From positions 930,001 through 994,000 of the forward strand of contig OZ242171.1 in assembly GCA_965205525.1 (NCBI GenBank): DNA of 64,000 nt. Direction: 5' to 3'. Each line of letters begins with the position of its first letter. The stretch's first letter is position 1. The position numbers were made by a program, and so were the translations under genes. Shown in pieces: positions 26,046 to 34,247 of the stretch. The DNA comes from G965205525 sp965205525 (GTDB lineage Bacteria > Pseudomonadota > Gammaproteobacteria > JABABF01). Under the pieces are notes generated by a model. That model had not been told where the DNA came from. It worked only from the letters and a program-made list of their open reading frames with translations, and did not search any database.

Positions 26046-27580
26046 ATTAGTGTGTCAAAATTTTTCATATTCATAGATGATGAAAAAATCATCCCCAGAC
26101 GGAGGTCGTACCATTGATTTTTAGCGACTCTTTCATACCCTGCTTTTATCTTGATTTTTAATTCATCTGCTGATTCAATTCCAGTTATTTTTGAGAGTTT
26201 CTTAAAGTGCTTATGTTGTGCTGCCCTAATAAAAAATGGGAAGCTGCTTTCATATTTTAAATAATGTAATGTCTGTGGATACCAGTGCGTATCTGGAGTA
26301 ATGACAGACATTAATAAGGTTAGCAACTCGGCCTGAAGAATATCTCTAAAAGGGATATCTTCACGATCAGCCTGCCGTTTTATTAGCTCAGCCGCTGGCG
26401 CATAAAGCTTTTGACCTTCTGGTGCTAGCACTGACTGTAAGGCATTTGACCTCCCCAAGAAACAATCAAATCTTTCAAAATCCGAATTCCCATGTCTATC
26501 TGTAGATGGTAAAAGATAATGGGAGGAATAAATATCATGTAAGACAGAGAAGGTGCCAGTTTTTAAACATGCAGCGATAATGTATAGAAATGTTTCGTAT
26601 ACAAAAACTGCATGAGCTTCGAACCACGAATGATTCCAGCGAGTAACTTCAGGAGGCCGAGACTTGAGTTCCCTGAGCCTTTCTAGTACATCTATCACCG
26701 ATTCCGAAAATTTTTTACTATCAGTGACTTCTCCCTCAAGAAGAATCCAATTACAAAGAAGATCTCGAACGGCCTTCAGTTTCCCGCAGTCCTCTAAAAC
26801 CTTTTCCCCCATTGACTCTACCGCTGGTTGCTTACGAACTCGTAATGCGTCAGCGTATTTAATGCACGACTCAATAAAATCACTTCGATAGAGATTTATA
26901 CCTTTTTTGCCTTGCAGGATTGCCTGCTTTAGAGAATTAAATTTTTCCTGAGCCTCACTTGTTGGAAGTGGTGCATCATTGGTGATATAGCCTGGGGTCT
27001 TCCCTTTTTTGCCTTGCAGGATTGCCTGCTTTAGAGAATTAAATTTTTCCTGAGCCTCACTTGTTGGAAGTGGTGCATCATTGGTAATATAGATTGGAGT
27101 CTTCCCTTTTTCAGGCTTAGCATATTGCGGTTTTCCATAAAGTAAGCGAACAAGCTGTTCCCAATTTTTGTTTACTTTCTTTGGACTCGAAAAGTCAATC
27201 CATTTTCTAGATTTCATAAACACAGGCAGGATAGCATCTTTGTCTTTGCCAAACTCGCAAACGATAGGAATAAATTTAGATTGCTCTACTTTTTCGTATA
27301 CTTCTCCAGATATTATTTGCGACTCCGTTCCAACTCCCGCCTTACGATCGTCTGCCTTATCAGCATACTCTTTATCACATATAACCAGAACGTGAGTTAC
27401 CGAAGAATCTGTCACCATCCTTTCCATAAAAGCGTGCTTGTCATCTCCTACTTTCAAATCGTAGGTATCTAAAATTACCTCAATTCCGTCATCCATAAGC
27501 CTGTTAGCCCATTTTTTTACTCGTTTTTTATGAAACTGATCAGTCCAGCTATATGAGATAAATACTTTTGGGGTTTTCAT
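26042..27580 (-). CDS. TIR/SEFIR-domain protein with unknown C-terminal domain
   Basis: A 512-residue protein. Residues 4-150 form a TIR/SEFIR domain: KVFISYSW at the start, EVILDTYDLKVGDD, VLVICDKEY and GVGTESQII, with Glu86 a candidate catalytic residue of an NAD hydrolase. Residues 158-225 are two nearly identical 34-residue repeats. The remaining 285 residues match the TIR-less paralogue and no family I recognise. Bacterial TIR proteins commonly deplete NAD+ or make signalling nucleotides in phage defence; that role is inferred from the domain and the island context. GAGGA lies upstream of the ATG. The stop overlaps the start of an hsdM remnant. Confidence 0.78.
   Translation of the reverse strand: MKTPKVFISYSWTDQFHKKRVKKWANRLMDDGIEVILDTYDLKVGDDKHAFMERMVTDSSVTHVLVICDKEYADKADDRKAGVGTESQIISGEVYEKVEQSKFIPIVCEFGKDKDAILPVFMKSRKWIDFSSPKKVNKNWEQLVRLLYGKPQYAKPEKGKTPIYITNDAPLPTSEAQEKFNSLKQAILQGKKGKTPGYITNDAPLPTSEAQEKFNSLKQAILQGKKGINLYRSDFIESCIKYADALRVRKQPAVESMGEKVLEDCGKLKAVRDLLCNWILLEGEVTDSKKFSESVIDVLERLRELKSRPPEVTRWNHSWFEAHAVFVYETFLYIIAACLKTGTFSVLHDIYSSHYLLPSTDRHGNSDFERFDCFLGRSNALQSVLAPEGQKLYAPAAELIKRQADREDIPFRDILQAELLTLLMSVITPDTHWYPQTLHYLKYESSFPFFIRAAQHKHFKKLSKITGIESADELKIKIKAGYERVAKNQWYDLRLGMIFSSSMNMKNFDTLI
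26901..27104. repeat. 102-bp in-frame tandem repeat inside the TIR gene
   Basis: Two adjacent 102-bp units (26901-27002 and 27003-27104) differ at only a few positions, mostly at one end. Each encodes 34 residues containing NDAPLPTSEAQEKFNSLKQA, so the reading frame is kept. The equivalent place in the TIR-less paralogue has one unit. Confidence 0.9.
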
Positions 27581-27650
27581 GTTTTTGGTTCCTCTTTATC
27601 AAGGTGTTTTTCTTCGCTGTGCCAGAGGGTCTGCGGGTTCCAGCAGTTCG

Positions 27651-27853
27651 CTTTAAACTCCGCCGCATCCCGATCCCAGGTGTTTTTGGTGCCCCTCGCT
27701 CTCGCAGCTTGTACTTCTGTACTTTGCTATTGGGTGTAAGGGGGAATTCTTTGAGGAATTCAATGTAGCGCGGCACATAAAAATAAGGGGCATTCTCATT
27801 GACGAAGCGTGCAAGCTCCTCTGGGGACACGATTGTATCAGGCTTCTGAATAA
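27651..27853 (-). pseudogene. Duplicated 3' fragment of the acyl-CoA ligase gene
   Basis: About 203 bp match 29098-29301, the last 68 codons of the ligase gene, at roughly nine bases in ten. It encodes RFVNENAPYFYVPRYIEFLK and EFPLTPNSKVQKYKL before a one-base deletion shifts the frame. With the intact ligase end it brackets the patatin gene. It is not an independent gene. Confidence 0.9.
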
Positions 27854-27917
27854 ATGGGATACCGCCGCCGCACATGCGATCCTGCTGGCCGCCGGGGCGG
27901 CGCAAGCACAGGCCAAT

Positions 27918-28895
27918 TTATAATATTTCAATCAAATCTTGTAGTTCAGTGCATCTTTCATTAATGATTTCATTTGCCTTTCTTTCCAAGGCTCTCAAGT
28001 TGGTTTTACTTGCATTATCAAGATCATCATAACCTTCATCCAATTCTGTCTGGAAACGGAAACACTTTTCTCCTTTTTTTAAAACATGCTGCAGTTGATA
28101 GTCTACCGCATCGGAGGCTCCGTCAAATATGCAGCTCAACATCGGTTTTATCCAGGATATCTTATTCCAATTCTTAACATCTGCATAGTCATATGAGCGA
28201 GTATGACTGCCCGTTCCGAGCGATACGACCACTATATTCTGATCTGGTCGTTTAAGCTTAACCCCCTCCACATAACCGGACATCGCGGGATTATTCATAA
28301 AAATGCCACCATCTATTAATGTACGTTTTCCTTTTCCTTTTTTGTTATCAATCCTCATGTGTTTGGGTTCAAAATAGGTTGGTGCGGCTGAAGTCGCTCT
28401 AGCACAATCCAGCATTGAGAGTTTTTTGTGTTTCTCTTTCCAACTTTTGAAAAACACAGATTCCCGACACTTCATATCATATGCGGTCAGCATGACTTTT
28501 GTAACAGCTTGCTCCATTACTGCATTGTTTAAATGATCACACAGCACTTTCTCCAAACCCGCATGATTGTAAATCTCGTCGTCTAAAATCGCATCAACGA
28601 GGAAATTGACCCCAGGAATCTTTCTGACAAATGATTTATCAAATATTTTTTTGCCATCTTTTTGATAAATTTCTTTTAATTGAGTAGCCGTGTTTTTAGC
28701 CACCTTTCCGGTTTTATCCGGAACAGTAAGCCCCAGCGCCAGAATTCCGCCGGTAGAGGTGCCGACGATCAAATCAAACAATTCGGCAATAGGTTTGCCA
28801 GTTTTCTCTTCAATATGCTCTAAAATAATAGCGGGAATTAAACCCCGGATGCCGCCGCCGTCTATGGATAATATTTTCATCGGTGCTTCTGTCAT
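27918..28895 (-). CDS. Patatin-like phospholipase (CapV-like)
   Basis: A 325-residue lipid acyl hydrolase. The oxyanion-hole motif GGGIRG is at residues 13-18, the nucleophile Ser47 is in GTSTG and the dyad Asp195 is in LIDGGIFMNNP. Standalone and CBASS-associated patatins with this layout degrade membrane phospholipids. No CD-NTase or other CBASS gene is adjacent, so it cannot be called CapV proper. It is AT-rich, has its own strong promoter (28965-28992) and sits between two copies of the ligase 3' end, which suggests it arrived as a unit. Confidence 0.88.
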   Translation of the reverse strand: MTEAPMKILSIDGGGIRGLIPAIILEHIEEKTGKPIAELFDLIVGTSTGGILALGLTVPDKTGKVAKNTATQLKEIYQKDGKKIFDKSFVRKIPGVNFLVDAILDDEIYNHAGLEKVLCDHLNNAVMEQAVTKVMLTAYDMKCRESVFFKSWKEKHKKLSMLDCARATSAAPTYFEPKHMRIDNKKGKGKRTLIDGGIFMNNPAMSGYVEGVKLKRPDQNIVVVSLGTGSHTRSYDYADVKNWNKISWIKPMLSCIFDGASDAVDYQLQHVLKKGEKCFRFQTELDEGYDDLDNASKTNLRALERKANEIINERCTELQDLIEIL

Positions 28896-28964
28896 ATCAC
28901 TGCCTCGCTGTTGCCCTGTTATCTGCTTTCTTCAGTAGAAACAGACTTCGCTTCTTTGCAGATT

Positions 28965-28992
28965 GTTATACCTTGTCCCAAGTATTTGTCAA
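28965..28992 (-). promoter_or_regulatory. Sigma-70 type promoter for the patatin gene
   Basis: On the minus strand a perfect -35 TTGACA (28992-28987) is followed after 16 bp by TATAAC (28970-28965). It points at the patatin gene, whose ATG is about 70 bases downstream. Confidence 0.65.
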
Positions 28993-29086
28993 GTTGCAGA
29001 ATCCCTCGCCACATAAGAGATTTTTCGGATTCTTGCAGATTTAGGTATATGATTTCCTTTATCTGCCATAACGTAATAGCGTAACC

Positions 29087-30703
29087 TTAGCGGCTCACTT
29101 TAAACCCCGCCGCATCCCGATCCCAGGTGTTTTTGGTGACCCCTCGCTTTCGCAGCTTGTACTTCTGCACTTTGCTGTTGGGTGTAAGGGGGAATTCTTT
29201 GAGGAATTCAATATAGCGCGGCACATGAAAATAAGGGGCATTCTCATTGACGAAGCGTGCGATCTCCTCTGGGGTTACGGTTGTATCCGGCTTCTGAATA
29301 ATTGCCGCCATGATCTCCGCCTCGGAGGGCAGATCTTCTCTGGGGATGCCGAAGACCGCTGCCTCTGCCACCGCTTCATGCTTGCGGAGCACCGCTTCCA
29401 CCTCAAAAGAGGAAGTGTTGCGCCCCTTGTAGCGAATGAAATCCGCCTTTCTGTCTACGAAGAAATACTCGCCGTCTTTGTCTCTGCGCACAAAATCGCC
29501 GGTGTGGTACCAGAGATTGCGAAAAGCCTTCAGGGTCGCTTCCGGGTTGTTGAAATAGCCGTTGAATATCGCATGGGGGACTTTAGGTCGCAGGCACAGC
29601 TCTCCCACTTCCTCGTCCGCCACCGGCTGGTCTTCGTCATCTAGTATTGCAATTTCTATGCTGGGCACGGGCTGTCCCAGGCAGTTGGGCTTCCCGCGGG
29701 AGCCGTCTGCCGGCCAGGACAGAGTGGCCTGGGCCTCGCTCTGCCCATACCCGTGGTTGATGATCTGCTCAATGCCGAAGCGCTGCTGAAAGGGCTCCAC
29801 CAGGTTTTCCGGCAGCGCCACTAAAGATGCCGAGCGCAGCGGGTTGTCCCCGTCGTCCGGGCGCTTTGGCTGGTTCCAGATAAAGATGGCCATGCTGCCG
29901 ATGGTCAGGGTGTGGGTGGCGCCGTACAGCCGTATGCGCTGCCAGAATTCGCTGGCCGAGAATTCCGGGTCAATCGCCACCGGTAGCCCCGCGTGGTGGG
30001 CCAGAAATATATTGGCGGTCCAGGCGCCCGCATTGCACAGGGGCAGGCAGTTGTACACCGCATCGCCCGGGCGAAACCCTGCGTAGCGGCTGGCGGATTC
30101 CGCCGCTAGCAGCCAGTTGTTGTGATTCACCATCACCCCTTTGGATTTTCCGGTGGTGCCGGAGGTCCAGGTCACCGCCGAGGTGTCGCCGCAGTGAATG
30201 CGGGTGTCTGCATGCTCCGCCGCTTGTGCGCCGGCCAGGGTCTCCATGTTCTCGCTGCGGATGCCCGGGAGGCCTTCCCCCTCCTCCAAGTCTCGGATTA
30301 CCGCGGTCTCAAAGGGCAGGCTGCTGAGCTCGGCAATGCGCGGCAGGCACTGGCGGCTGGTGACCAGCACTTTGCTGCAGCTGTTTTCAAAAAGCTCCCG
30401 CAGTCCCTCTCCCTTGCAGCTGGTGTCTATCGGCACCCAGACGGCACCCAGCTTGGAAAGAGCGTAGACGACAAATACAAACTCAGTGCAGCTGTCTAAA
30501 AAAATACACACCGTGTCGCCGCGCTTGACTCCCAGCGCAGTGAAGCCCGCTGCATAGGCATTGGCGCTGTCGTTGAGCTCTGCGTAGGTGCAGGTGCCGG
30601 CGGCGGTCATCACCGCGGGGCGCTCCGGGATTGCATCTGCCTGGGCCAGCAGCAGGCTGCCCAGAGTGCGCTCTTGGGGGGTTTTCAGGTGGAGAAGATT
30701 CAT
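29087..30703 (-). CDS. Acyl-CoA synthetase (AMP-forming)
   Basis: ANL-superfamily ligase that activates a carboxylic acid to its CoA thioester via an acyl-adenylate. The 538-residue protein has the P-loop-like motif WTSGTTGKSKG (179-189), HTGDFVRRDKDGEYFFVDRK and the C-terminal PLTPNSKVQKYKL with the catalytic lysine region. It is closest in look to carnitine/crotonobetaine-type or FadD17-type ligases; the substrate is not predictable. It is the last gene of an operon with a thiolase-like aldolase and two MaoC-type genes, suggesting activation of a steroid side chain or other branched acid. Its 3' end is duplicated at 27651-27853 and marks the right border of the island. Confidence 0.88.
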   Translation of the reverse strand: MNLLHLKTPQERTLGSLLLAQADAIPERPAVMTAAGTCTYAELNDSANAYAAGFTALGVKRGDTVCIFLDSCTEFVFVVYALSKLGAVWVPIDTSCKGEGLRELFENSCSKVLVTSRQCLPRIAELSSLPFETAVIRDLEEGEGLPGIRSENMETLAGAQAAEHADTRIHCGDTSAVTWTSGTTGKSKGVMVNHNNWLLAAESASRYAGFRPGDAVYNCLPLCNAGAWTANIFLAHHAGLPVAIDPEFSASEFWQRIRLYGATHTLTIGSMAIFIWNQPKRPDDGDNPLRSASLVALPENLVEPFQQRFGIEQIINHGYGQSEAQATLSWPADGSRGKPNCLGQPVPSIEIAILDDEDQPVADEEVGELCLRPKVPHAIFNGYFNNPEATLKAFRNLWYHTGDFVRRDKDGEYFFVDRKADFIRYKGRNTSSFEVEAVLRKHEAVAEAAVFGIPREDLPSEAEIMAAIIQKPDTTVTPEEIARFVNENAPYFHVPRYIEFLKEFPLTPNSKVQKYKLRKRGVTKNTWDRDAAGFKVSR

Positions 30704-30717
30704 GAATGCGCCTCGGT

Positions 30718-31896
30718 TTATTCGCGGCTTAGAATGAGCCCGCTGGTAGGCACCCCTGTGCCCGCCGTAACCAGCGCATGCTCCACCTGCCCGACCTGAT
30801 TGACCGCGTCTCCGCGCACCTGGCGCACTCCTTCCAGCACACCGTTCATGCCATGGATATACGCTTCTCCCAGCTGTCCGCCGTGGGGGTTGAGCGGCAG
30901 GGAGCCGCCTCTTTCGTGGTGTCCCTCCCGGATAAAGTGCATCGCCCTGCCCCGCTCGCAGAAACCGAACTCCTCCAGCTGGCTCAGCACAAAGGGGGTG
31001 AAGTGATCGTACAAAATTGCCACCTGTATATCCTTCGGGCCGATGCCCGCCATATCGTACAGAGTGCTTGCCACCAGCGCCATTTCAGGCAGTCCGGTGA
31101 TATTGGCGCGGTAGTAATTGGTCATCATCTGGGGTTCGTCCCGGGCCCCCTGGGCGGCTCCTTTCACCAGCACCGGCTCCTGGGCAAGGGTTTTGGCACG
31201 CTCGGCGGAAACCATCACCAGGGCGGCGGCGCCGTCGCTCTCCTGGCAGCAGTCCAGAAGCCGGAGGGGCTCTACAACCCAGCGAGACTGCTGGTGCTCT
31301 GCCAGGGTGATGGGCTTTTCATAAAACCACGCGCGGGGATTGGTGGCGGCAAAGTCGCGCCCGGCCACCGAGACGCGCCCGAAATCCTCCGTGACGGCGC
31401 CGTACTCATGCATGTAGCGCTGCGCACAAAGCGCCACCCAGGAGGCCGGGGTCATCAGACCGTAGGGCATGTGCCAGCCGAAATTGACATAATCAAAGGA
31501 CTCGGGATTGCCGCCGATAAGTCCGCCCTGCCCGAAGCGGAAACCGGAGCGCTCGTTCATGGCCCGGTAGACCACGACTACGTCCGCCACGCCGCTGGCG
31601 ATGGCCATCGCACCGTGCAGCACCGGCGCACAGGCCGCTCCGCCCCCGTAGTGCGTCCTGGAGAAGAAGCGAAGGTCTTTGCCCCCGATGAGACGATGCA
31701 CTTCAATTTCCGGGTTGTTGTCCATGGTGTAGGTGGCCATGCCGTCCACCTCCGAGGGGGGGATGCCGGCATCCTGCAGTGCAGCGGTCACCGCTTCCAC
31801 CGCCAGCTGCATCTCGCTGCGGCCCGAATCCTTGGAGTATTCGGTGGCCCCGATGCCGACGATGGCGGCCTTGCTCCTTAAAAAGTGCGCGCTCAT
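30718..31896 (-). CDS. Thiolase-superfamily lipid-transfer protein, Ltp2-like aldolase
   Basis: The start at 31896 (MSAHFLRSKAAIVGIGATEY) gives 392 residues and overlaps the upstream stop as ATGA; the longer open frame to 32097 is not needed. It carries the SCPx/Ltp thiolase-like fold with AGIGPKDIQVAILYDHFTPF and the C-terminal NPHGGQLGEAYIHGMNG motif. The YDxFT motif is characteristic of Ltp2-type retro-aldolases, which release propionyl-CoA or acetyl-CoA from a beta-hydroxyacyl-CoA. Partners upstream are ChsH1- and ChsH2-like, and Ltp2 is known to need the DUF35 domain of ChsH2. The steroid link is inference. Confidence 0.8.
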   Translation of the reverse strand: MSAHFLRSKAAIVGIGATEYSKDSGRSEMQLAVEAVTAALQDAGIPPSEVDGMATYTMDNNPEIEVHRLIGGKDLRFFSRTHYGGGAACAPVLHGAMAIASGVADVVVVYRAMNERSGFRFGQGGLIGGNPESFDYVNFGWHMPYGLMTPASWVALCAQRYMHEYGAVTEDFGRVSVAGRDFAATNPRAWFYEKPITLAEHQQSRWVVEPLRLLDCCQESDGAAALVMVSAERAKTLAQEPVLVKGAAQGARDEPQMMTNYYRANITGLPEMALVASTLYDMAGIGPKDIQVAILYDHFTPFVLSQLEEFGFCERGRAMHFIREGHHERGGSLPLNPHGGQLGEAYIHGMNGVLEGVRQVRGDAVNQVGQVEHALVTAGTGVPTSGLILSRE

Positions 31897-32327
31897 GGCA
31901 CAGGCTCTGCCGGCAGCGCGACAGTCGCACTGCCGCTGACATGCTCGCCGCGGCTGTTCTGCCCGGACACCTGCAGCTCCGCCTGGCGGCCATCGCAGTT
32001 CAGCACTTCGCCGCTGAGCTTCAGGGTGTCCCCCGGATAGCAGGGGACCCCCAGCCGAATGCTGAGGCTTTTTAAGAGAGAGCCCGGTCCGGCCCAATCG
32101 CTGACATAACGGCCCACCAGCCCGTTGGTGGTGAGGATATTCATGAAGATGTTCGGCGCGCCGAGAGCCCGGGCGCCGTCCTGGTCGTGGTGCACGTCCT
32201 GGTAGTCCCGGGAGGCAATTGCACCGCCGACAATCAGCTGCGCTGTAACCGGGACCGAAAGCAGCGGCATCTTATCCCCCGGGGCAATGCTTTCATGGCG
32301 GCGGGGACTCTGCTTGCGGCTCATCAC
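31893..32327 (-). CDS. MaoC-like hydratase, ChsH1-like
   Basis: A 144-residue hot-dog fold protein with YQDVHHDQDGARALGAPNIFMN, the segment that carries the hydratase Asp/His pair in MaoC enzymes. It would pair with the hot-dog half of the next upstream gene to hydrate a 2-enoyl-CoA. Four-base overlaps (ATGA) join it to both neighbours, which strongly suggests one complex made by coupled translation. Confidence 0.82.
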   Translation of the reverse strand: MMSRKQSPRRHESIAPGDKMPLLSVPVTAQLIVGGAIASRDYQDVHHDQDGARALGAPNIFMNILTTNGLVGRYVSDWAGPGSLLKSLSIRLGVPCYPGDTLKLSGEVLNCDGRQAELQVSGQNSRGEHVSGSATVALPAEPVP

Positions 32328-33286
32328 TTATCCGCCGGGGGGCGAAACAGGGGCAGGGTCAGCCCCTTCTCCACCTCTTCAAAAAATACTTCCAAGGGCA
32401 TGCCGATGCGGATCTCGTCGGGCTGCACTTCAGCCAGCTGGCTCACAATTCGTGTCCCCTCCTCCAGCTCCACCAGCCCGATGATGTTCGGATAGTCAAA
32501 GGGGGGAATGGGCGGGTGATGGAATACCACGTAACTGTAGAGGGTGCCCCGCCCGGAGGACTGCACCGTGTCCCACGCAAGGGCCTGGCACTTTGCGCAC
32601 ATGGGGGCCGGCGGATGCCGCAGGGCACCGCAGGAGCAGCAGCGCTGGATCAGCAGCTTGCCGGCCTCGGCGCCCTGCCAGAAAAATTCTGTATCCCTGA
32701 TGCGAGGCGGGCGGAAGCGCCCGGCGGGCGCCTGGCCGTCGGCAGCCTCCTTCGGGCTTTGGTGCGGCCGGTACTTGAAAACCCGAAAGCGCATCTCTCC
32801 CGCCAGCTCTTTTTCCCGACGATAAAAGCGGGACAGCTGGGTGACAAAAAAACCGGTGCCGAGGGCAGTTTTCTTCTCTTTGGAAATCTCTTCAATGGAG
32901 GATGTGAAGCTGATTTCATCTCCCTCTTGCAGATATTGAAAGTATTTCTGCTCGCAGTTGACAGCAACGATGGCGGGGTAGCCGGCTTCTTCCAGCAGTT
33001 TGAGCACGGCAAAGGGCTCTTCTTCGCTGGAGCCTGGCCCCCAGCGATCTTCGTAGCCTTTCATCGTCCATACCTGCATCATGGCGGGGGGCGCGACTCG
33101 CACAGCCTGGTCGGAGTGCAGGTACACGGGATTGCTGTCTCCCATCACTTCGCACCAGTGCCGGATCATCGGGCGATTGACCCGGTCCCAGCTCCGGTAC
33201 GGTCCCGATTCTCGGTGCAGAAATTCCTGCAGGCGCTGCTCCAGCTCTGGCGGCCCGCCCGCTGCCATGTCTTCGTCAGGGCTCAT
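32324..33286 (-). CDS. MaoC N-terminal hot-dog fused to DUF35 OB-fold, ChsH2-like
   Basis: A 320-residue fusion. Residues 1-175 form a FAS1/MaoC-type dehydratase domain (RPMIRHWCEVMGDSNPVY). Residues 195-320 are a DUF35 module with a rubredoxin-like zinc ribbon (CCSCG and CAKC) and an OB-fold. This two-part layout is that of ChsH2 in actinobacterial cholesterol side-chain degradation, where the MaoC half works with ChsH1 and the DUF35 half binds Ltp2. First gene of the four-gene operon. Confidence 0.82.
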   Translation of the reverse strand: MSPDEDMAAGGPPELEQRLQEFLHRESGPYRSWDRVNRPMIRHWCEVMGDSNPVYLHSDQAVRVAPPAMMQVWTMKGYEDRWGPGSSEEEPFAVLKLLEEAGYPAIVAVNCEQKYFQYLQEGDEISFTSSIEEISKEKKTALGTGFFVTQLSRFYRREKELAGEMRFRVFKYRPHQSPKEAADGQAPAGRFRPPRIRDTEFFWQGAEAGKLLIQRCCSCGALRHPPAPMCAKCQALAWDTVQSSGRGTLYSYVVFHHPPIPPFDYPNIIGLVELEEGTRIVSQLAEVQPDEIRIGMPLEVFFEEVEKGLTLPLFRPPADK

Positions 33287-33460
33287 GTCTGGCCAAATTT
33301 TTACAGTCGGAGACCACGGGTACAGGCTTTAAGAAAAACAGAGCCCCCTCTTTGCCGCAGGAGTCCTGCATTCGCCTCTGGTCTGCACTCTTCCCGCTGC
33401 GAACAGCAGGTGTCCCAGAAGCCCTGCATTCGCCCCCGATCGCCGGCAAAGGGGCGGTGC

Positions 33461-34066
33461 TCAGTATTTAACCGAGCAGCCATAGGGCTTTGACACCGGG
33501 CGGCTCAGCTCTTTACCGGAGCGCACTTCATTCAGGGCTAAGCGCACATACTGGGTTGCCTTCGGCACGTCCCTCTGCCGGGCACTCCTGATGCTGTCTA
33601 TGGCTCCCTTGTAGCGCAGGGTGCCCTTGCCATCTATTACGAACATGTGGGGCGTGGTGCGTGCGCCGTACAGCTTTCCCAGTTCTCCCTCCGAGTCCAG
33701 GATGACAGCGCTGGGGGCTGCTCCCCTCTCTTTATTCAGCCGGTTCGCCTGGGCGGCGCTCACATGGCCCTGCTTGTCGGGTGCAGAAGAAATGATGGAC
33801 AGCCATACCACCCCGGCCTCCGTCGCTTCTTTCTGCTGCGCCTGCATGTTGCCGGAGCCGTAGTGCTTCTTCACAAAGGGACAGTCGTGGTTGGTCCATT
33901 CCAGAACCACGGTTTTGCCCTGGTAGTCGGCCAGGTGCTGGGTTTTGCCCTCGATGTCCACGGCGGTGAAGTCCGGTGCTGCCTTGCCCACATCGGGGGA
34001 GGCCAGGGCCGGGCTCTGAAACAGGAAAAACAGGGCCAAAAAGGCGAGGGGGTACAGGGATTTCAT
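33461..34066 (-). CDS. Exported thioredoxin-like (redoxin) protein
   Basis: The start at 34066 has GGAG six bases upstream and yields a 201-residue protein with a signal peptide (MKSLYPLAFLALFFLF, cleaved near PALA-SP). The mature part is an AhpC/TSA-like redoxin with NHDCPFVKKHYGSGNMQ, a single-cysteine variant of the thioredoxin active site typical of this family, and TTPHMFVIDGKG. It probably acts in the periplasm on thiols or peroxides. It lies downstream of a DsbD-type reductase on the same strand, which may supply reductant. Confidence 0.82.
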   Translation of the reverse strand: MKSLYPLAFLALFFLFQSPALASPDVGKAAPDFTAVDIEGKTQHLADYQGKTVVLEWTNHDCPFVKKHYGSGNMQAQQKEATEAGVVWLSIISSAPDKQGHVSAAQANRLNKERGAAPSAVILDSEGELGKLYGARTTPHMFVIDGKGTLRYKGAIDSIRSARQRDVPKATQYVRLALNEVRSGKELSRPVSKPYGCSVKY

Positions 34067-34247
34067 GGCGATCTCCATCCGGTTCAGTGGGAGCAGGGCA
34101 ATGGTTTCGTAAACGCACACCGCCGCTTTTTACTCATAATAGCAGAGAGATCACACTGTATGCCTTCCGCCGAGGGCTTGTTTCAGGCTCGCCGCAGGCG
34201 CAGCTGTTTCCGCTGGCTTTCCCCCGCTCCTTGGCCGAGGGCTCGTT

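Noticed and set aside
27549..27905. 118-codon frame that looks like a small protein with an acyl-CoA ligase tail
   Set aside because: It is the duplicated, frameshifted 3' end of the ligase gene joined to unrelated sequence; annotated as a pseudogene fragment.
26042..28895. Thoeris or CBASS locus built from the TIR and patatin genes
   Set aside because: No ThsA-like SIR2/SLOG protein and no CD-NTase are present; the two genes are separated by a ligase fragment and have separate promoters.
11386..29090. Integrative element with att sites
   Set aside because: No integrase or recombinase gene and no matching direct repeats at both ends; the right-end repeat derives from the ligase gene only.
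31897..32097. Extended N terminus of the thiolase-like protein
   Set aside because: The extra 67 codons lie inside the upstream MaoC gene; the ATGA-overlap start at 31896 matches the family.
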